In this document: positions 13,431 to 15,455 of the stretch, piece after piece
Layout of the letters: each line of letters opens with the position of its first letter
How positions within the stretch are numbered: position 1 is the first letter of the stretch
Assembly (NCBI GenBank): GCA_020725315.1
Contig: DYFG01000028.1
Coordinates: forward strand, 1-15,455
DNA: 15,455 nt
Reading direction: 5' to 3'
From: Nitrosotalea sp.
GTDB lineage: Archaea; Halobacteriota; Syntropharchaeia; Alkanophagales; Methanospirareceae
Position numbers and translations under genes: made by a program
Notes under the pieces: generated by a model
What the model saw: only the letters and a program-made list of their open reading frames with translations
Told to the model about the DNA's origin: nothing
Databases searched by the model: none

Positions 13431-14360
13431 TTATCTTGCCTTGGGATAAGAGCCCAGCACTTTCAACATCGCCACTTTCCGCTTGACCCCGTCCAACACG
13501 TCCTTTATCACTTCTTCTTCTAAGTGTCCTTCACAATCGATATGAAACATGTAATCGCCCAGAGCGCGTTTGGAAGGTCGTGACTCTATCTTCGTGAGGT
13601 TTATGCCACGCTGAGCGAATTCGCCCAGGACTTCGTATAACGCCCCGGGACGGTCCTTCAAATAGAGCAAGAGGGATGTCTTATCCCTTCCGGTAGGTGA
13701 GGTCTCGATATCAGAAAGAGAGGAAGAGAGCACGACGAATCTCGTAACGCTCTCTTTGTAAGCCCTTACAGGGCTTGCGGGGTCGTGGGGCAGAGCCCCA
13801 CACTGCACATCTTCCGCAAGGATCTTCAGATTATATCTCTTCGCTGCTTCTTCAGATGCTAATGCGGCTACTGTTTCATCCTCCATTGCCATTTTCGCGG
13901 CAACTGCCGTACTCTCTACGGATTTCACCTCCACGCCCCTCACTTTCAATCGTTCCCTGATAAACTGCTTACATTGTGCTAATGCATGGGGATGTGAAAC
14001 GACCTTTCGTATTCTTGCGAACGATTGCGAAGCGTTTTGATCAAACTTTCCTGAAGTTTGTTTAGCCAGCAGACAGATTTTTATGGGTACTAAAATCTCA
14101 CCGACTATACGCATCCCACCTTCGTCATTCTCGCTCGAAAGCAGATCTAACGTCTCTCCCACTGAGCCCTCCAGGGAATTCTCGATCGGAACAATGCCAT
14201 AATCCACTTCTTTTCTCACGATGCTCTCGGCTACGTCAACGATCGTTTCGTAATAGTTGAGCTCGGCATGCTCGCTACTTCCACCTCTTCTCACTTTGAG
14301 CCAGAGCACAGCCGCAGTTTCTGAGAACGTCCCCTCGGGCCCTAATATGCCAATTTTCAT
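13431..14360 (-). CDS. pheA: Prephenate dehydratase with ACT domain
   Basis: This enzyme converts prephenate to phenylpyruvate for phenylalanine synthesis. The 309-residue protein is the mono-functional type. The catalytic domain shows GILGPEGTFSETAA, the PIENSLEGSVGETLDLL segment, VVSHPHALAQCKQFI, and ESVTRFVVLS with the TRF motif. The C-terminal ACT domain (about residues 230-305) has LLYLKDRPGALYEVLGEFA, then INLTKIESRPSK, which normally binds phenylalanine for feedback inhibition. Two segments are extra. One is CGALPHDPASPVRAY just before ESVTRF, the translation of the 42-base element read antisense. The other is about a dozen residues (KQTSGKFDQNASQ) between PIKICLLA and FARIRKVVSHP, where relatives have a short loop. 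Both keep the frame. At 309 residues it is somewhat longer than usual. It is first in an operon with the epimerase. Confidence 0.9.
   Translation of the reverse strand: MKIGILGPEGTFSETAAVLWLKVRRGGSSEHAELNYYETIVDVAESIVRKEVDYGIVPIENSLEGSVGETLDLLSSENDEGGMRIVGEILVPIKICLLAKQTSGKFDQNASQSFARIRKVVSHPHALAQCKQFIRERLKVRGVEVKSVESTAVAAKMAMEDETVAALASEEAAKRYNLKILAEDVQCGALPHDPASPVRAYKESVTRFVVLSSSLSDIETSPTGRDKTSLLLYLKDRPGALYEVLGEFAQRGINLTKIESRPSKRALGDYMFHIDCEGHLEEEVIKDVLDGVKRKVAMLKVLGSYPKAR
13761..13802 (+). repeat. 42-base double-hairpin element inside pheA
   Basis: Hairpin 1 (13761-13775) and the spacer (13776-13784) are identical to the mobA copy. Hairpin 2 is GTGGGGC-AGA-GCCCCAC (13785-13801), with the loop reverse-complemented relative to mobA. 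The element is translated from its minus strand, giving CGALPHDPASPVRA in the catalytic domain of prephenate dehydratase, before the TRF motif. Confidence 0.9.
14024..14064. repeat. Candidate second palindromic insert in pheA
   Basis: CAAACTT (14042-14048) and AAGTTTG (14054-14060) form a seven-base hairpin, flanked on the left by the palindrome TTTGATCAAA. The tract corresponds to residues absent from typical prephenate dehydratases. The same stem occurs at 15300-15318. Exact boundaries cannot be set from two partial copies. Confidence 0.45.
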
Positions 14361-14393
14361 GTACGCTCAGTCAAACCTACATTCTTCTTCATG

Positions 14394-14403
14394 TTATATA
14401 AAG
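14394..14403 (-). promoter_or_regulatory. TATA box of the pheA operon
   Basis: On the minus strand CTTTATATAA lies 34-43 bases ahead of the pheA ATG at 14360, predicting a start near 14370 and a leader of about ten bases. Confidence 0.5.
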
Positions 14404-14465
14404 AAAAGATGGAGAATCACCAGATGGAGTTGCAGCACTGGGGATTAGATTATTATAACCGGGAA

Positions 14466-14473
14466 TTTATATA
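14466..14473 (+). promoter_or_regulatory. TATA box of tRNA-Thr
   Basis: TTTATATA lies about 27-34 bases ahead of the first base of the tRNA at 14500, the standard archaeal spacing for a stable RNA promoter. Confidence 0.6.
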
Positions 14474-14499
14474 ACGGAGGCAAATATAATATTAGATGC

Positions 14500-14572
14500 G
14501 CCTTGGTAGCATAGTTGGCAATGCGCCACCTTGGTAAGGTGGAGACCACGGGTTCAAATCCCGTCCAGGGCT
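14500..14572 (+). tRNA. tRNA-Thr (GGT)
   Basis: The 73-base sequence forms a complete cloverleaf. The acceptor is GCCTTGG with CCAGGGC (one T-G pair). The D-arm is GCATAGTTGGCAATGC. The anticodon arm is CCACC-TTGGTAA-GGTGG with anticodon GGT. The T-arm is ACGGG-TTCAAAT-CCCGT, and the discriminator base is T. CCA is not encoded and there is no intron. A promoter box lies upstream and a T-run directly after. Accessory sequence (a truncated ATPase and a transposase) begins just downstream. Confidence 0.95.
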
Positions 14573-14580
14573 TTCTTTTT
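14573..14580 (+). terminator. T-run after tRNA-Thr
   Basis: The tract ttcttttt directly after the tRNA 3' end is a typical archaeal stop signal for a stable RNA gene. Confidence 0.5.
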
Positions 14581-14718
14581 GTTCATTTTGATAAATTACG
14601 AGCAGAAGATTGGGGGCTAAGATGTTAAAGACGAAAGTTTTATCAATTTCTCTGTATTAAATAAAATTATACGCGTAGAGGGTAACAAAGATGGATGGAT
14701 AAAAAAGGAGGGATAAAA

Positions 14719-14923
14719 ATGGCCACTGAAGAAATGACGAAAGATAAAATCATGGCTACACCTACAAAAAGGCTTTTTATTGAGATATTAACGAAAGATA
14801 TTTCGGTGAAAGATTGTATTTTAGATTTGATTGATAATTCTGTTGATTCGTATATTTGGAATGAAATTTCCTGACAGAAGGGAAATTCGATTAAATATTT
14901 CTACCCCATATTCCGCATTTTAA
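14719..14923 (+). pseudogene. N-terminal remnant of a GHKL (HSP90-like) ATPase
   Basis: A strong ribosome-binding site (aggaggg, 14707-14713) precedes ATG 14719. The frame begins MATEEMTKDKIMATPTKRLF and continues IEILTKDISVKDCILDLIDN, SVDSYIWN. The block DLIDNSVDS is the N-box of a Bergerat-fold ATP-binding site, and this N-terminus is typical of bacterial and archaeal ATP-binding proteins of defence or unknown function. The frame stops at 14872-14874. The next frame carries FPDRREIRLNIS, which looks like the natural continuation, so one frameshift is followed by complete loss of the rest (stop at 14921-14923). The remaining hundreds of residues, including the G-boxes of the ATPase, are gone. 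It cannot be functional. Confidence 0.7.
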
Positions 14924-15326
14924 ATTTATAAAGATGGCATATTCTGAATTTCATTCAGCTACGAACCCATCATATAAGGTATATCATCCAAATTAATATC
15001 CGTTGAGCATATTACGTCTTGCATCATTGTTTTTATCCCCTTTTTCGCCTCTATTTTGCATGAAAAAGGAGATGATAGAGACTAACAGCGCTTTTCCTGG
15101 TTGCAATGCGATATTTCTTCGATGGAAGCCCATAAAAGCCTCCTTATCCCTAACTGCTGCAATAAATCCTCTCATACTCACGGCCTAGCAAGGAGAGGAT
15201 CTTCCCATGGATCGGTCTTAAGTTCAAGACCGCCACCATCTTTGACTCCTTGTAAAGAACCGTAATACCATCAAACACCTGAAAAACACGCCCCATTCTC
15301 AAACTTTAAGAAAGTTTGGTAACTAC
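14924..15326. other. Gene-poor stretch beside the transposase end
   Basis: No gene is recognised in these 400 bases. On the minus strand a 48-codon frame (15150-15296) begins MGRVFQVFDGITVLYKES and might be a fragment of another protein, but I cannot name it. A perfect seven-base hairpin, CGGTCTT-aagttc-AAGACCG, lies at 15213-15232. A second hairpin, CAAACTTT-aag-AAAGTTTG, lies at 15300-15318, just beyond the transposase stop, and shares its stem with the candidate insert in pheA. The stretch probably includes the end of the insertion sequence, but no terminal inverted repeat can be defined with only one end present. Confidence 0.4.
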
Positions 15327-15455
15327 TCAGCCTGCTAACGCAGGTTGCACACAAAGGCTAGGAGGAAGATAAGGTGTCCCGCTCAGTGCCAGTCTCAGTG
15401 CCTCAATGACGCTCTGACCATTCTTGCGAGCCGTGGAAATGTAGCTACGAATTTG
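15327..15455 (-). CDS. IS66-like transposase, C-terminal end only
   Basis: The minus strand from the window edge to the stop at 15327-15329 encodes 42 residues. They contain IRSYISTARKNGQSVIEAL and LRLALSGTPYLPPS, which closely resemble the C-terminal end of IS66-type DDE transposases (R-S-Y-x-S-T-A-R-K-x-G...A-L...A-L-x-G-x-P). The last few residues (LCVQPALAG) coincide with a short hairpin, CCTGC-taac-GCAGG, so the final codons may not be original. The rest of the gene, including the catalytic residues, lies outside the window, so whether it is intact is unknown. Confidence 0.7.
   Translation of the reverse strand, partial: QIRSYISTARKNGQSVIEALRLALSGTPYLPPSLCVQPALAG

Noticed and set aside
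14993..15181. 62-codon minus-strand frame in the gap beside the IS66-like end
   Set aside because: No recognisable domain, no clear ribosome-binding site, and it overlaps another short frame on the same strand (15150-15296). Support is too weak for a gene call.
15213..15232. tRNA 3' end duplication (attachment site) near the hairpin containing agttcaagacc
   Set aside because: The resemblance to a T-arm is only a few bases and does not match the tRNA-Thr 3' end.
1..15455. CRISPR array
   Set aside because: No regularly spaced direct repeats were seen. The repeats present are dispersed hairpins.

Overview
The window is archaeal. The evidence is an MptA-type GTP cyclohydrolase for methanopterin, a Trm1 tRNA methyltransferase, a COG2150-type ACT regulator, AT-rich TATA boxes 20-30 bases ahead of most starts, tRNA genes without encoded CCA, and a PaREP1 family protein. 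A methanogen-related or methane/alkane-oxidising euryarchaeon fits best. The bacterial-type MetV/MetF pair next to mptA recalls the ANME-1 (Methanophagales) lineage, but that placement is an inference from content.

Layout. 1-1040: the 5' part of a secreted lamin-tail protein (minus strand) diverges from a PaREP1 gene. 1030-2010: a secreted protein decayed by several frameshifts, then sparse sequence. 2053-4248: cobT and pncB, convergent and overlapping by 21 bases. 4300-5024: a dead transposase. 5166-6688: a type II restriction-modification pair whose endonuclease has a one-base frameshift in its catalytic core. 6735-10379: an ACT-domain regulator, a small membrane protein, mobA, a PHP phosphoesterase and trm1. 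10494-12442: elongator tRNA-Met directly after mptA, then decayed remnants of metV and metF. 12503-14360: a pheA/galE-like operon. 14500-15455: tRNA-Thr, a truncated GHKL ATPase and the end of an IS66-like transposase running off the window.

The most striking feature is a 42-base element made of two perfect tandem hairpins. It lies in frame inside mobA (7869-7910) and inside pheA (13761-13802). Both copies have the same orientation on the + strand, but the host genes lie on opposite strands, so opposite strands of the element are translated. The copies differ only in the three-base loop of the second hairpin (tct versus aga), and the loops are exact reverse complements. A decayed third copy lies between genes at 7322-7362. 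This resembles the protein-coding palindromic elements known from Rickettsia. A second hairpin type (CAAACTT...AAGTTTG) may also be inserted in pheA at about 14024-14064, with a relative at 15300-15318.

How genes work together. PncB makes NaMN from nicotinate; CobT uses NaMN and releases nicotinate, so the pair forms a salvage loop in corrinoid assembly. MptA starts methanopterin synthesis. MobA finishes the molybdenum/tungsten cofactor needed by formyl-methanofuran or formate dehydrogenases. Five separate decayed genes (secreted protein, transposase, endonuclease, metV/metF, GHKL ATPase) make this a region of heavy gene turnover among intact housekeeping genes.
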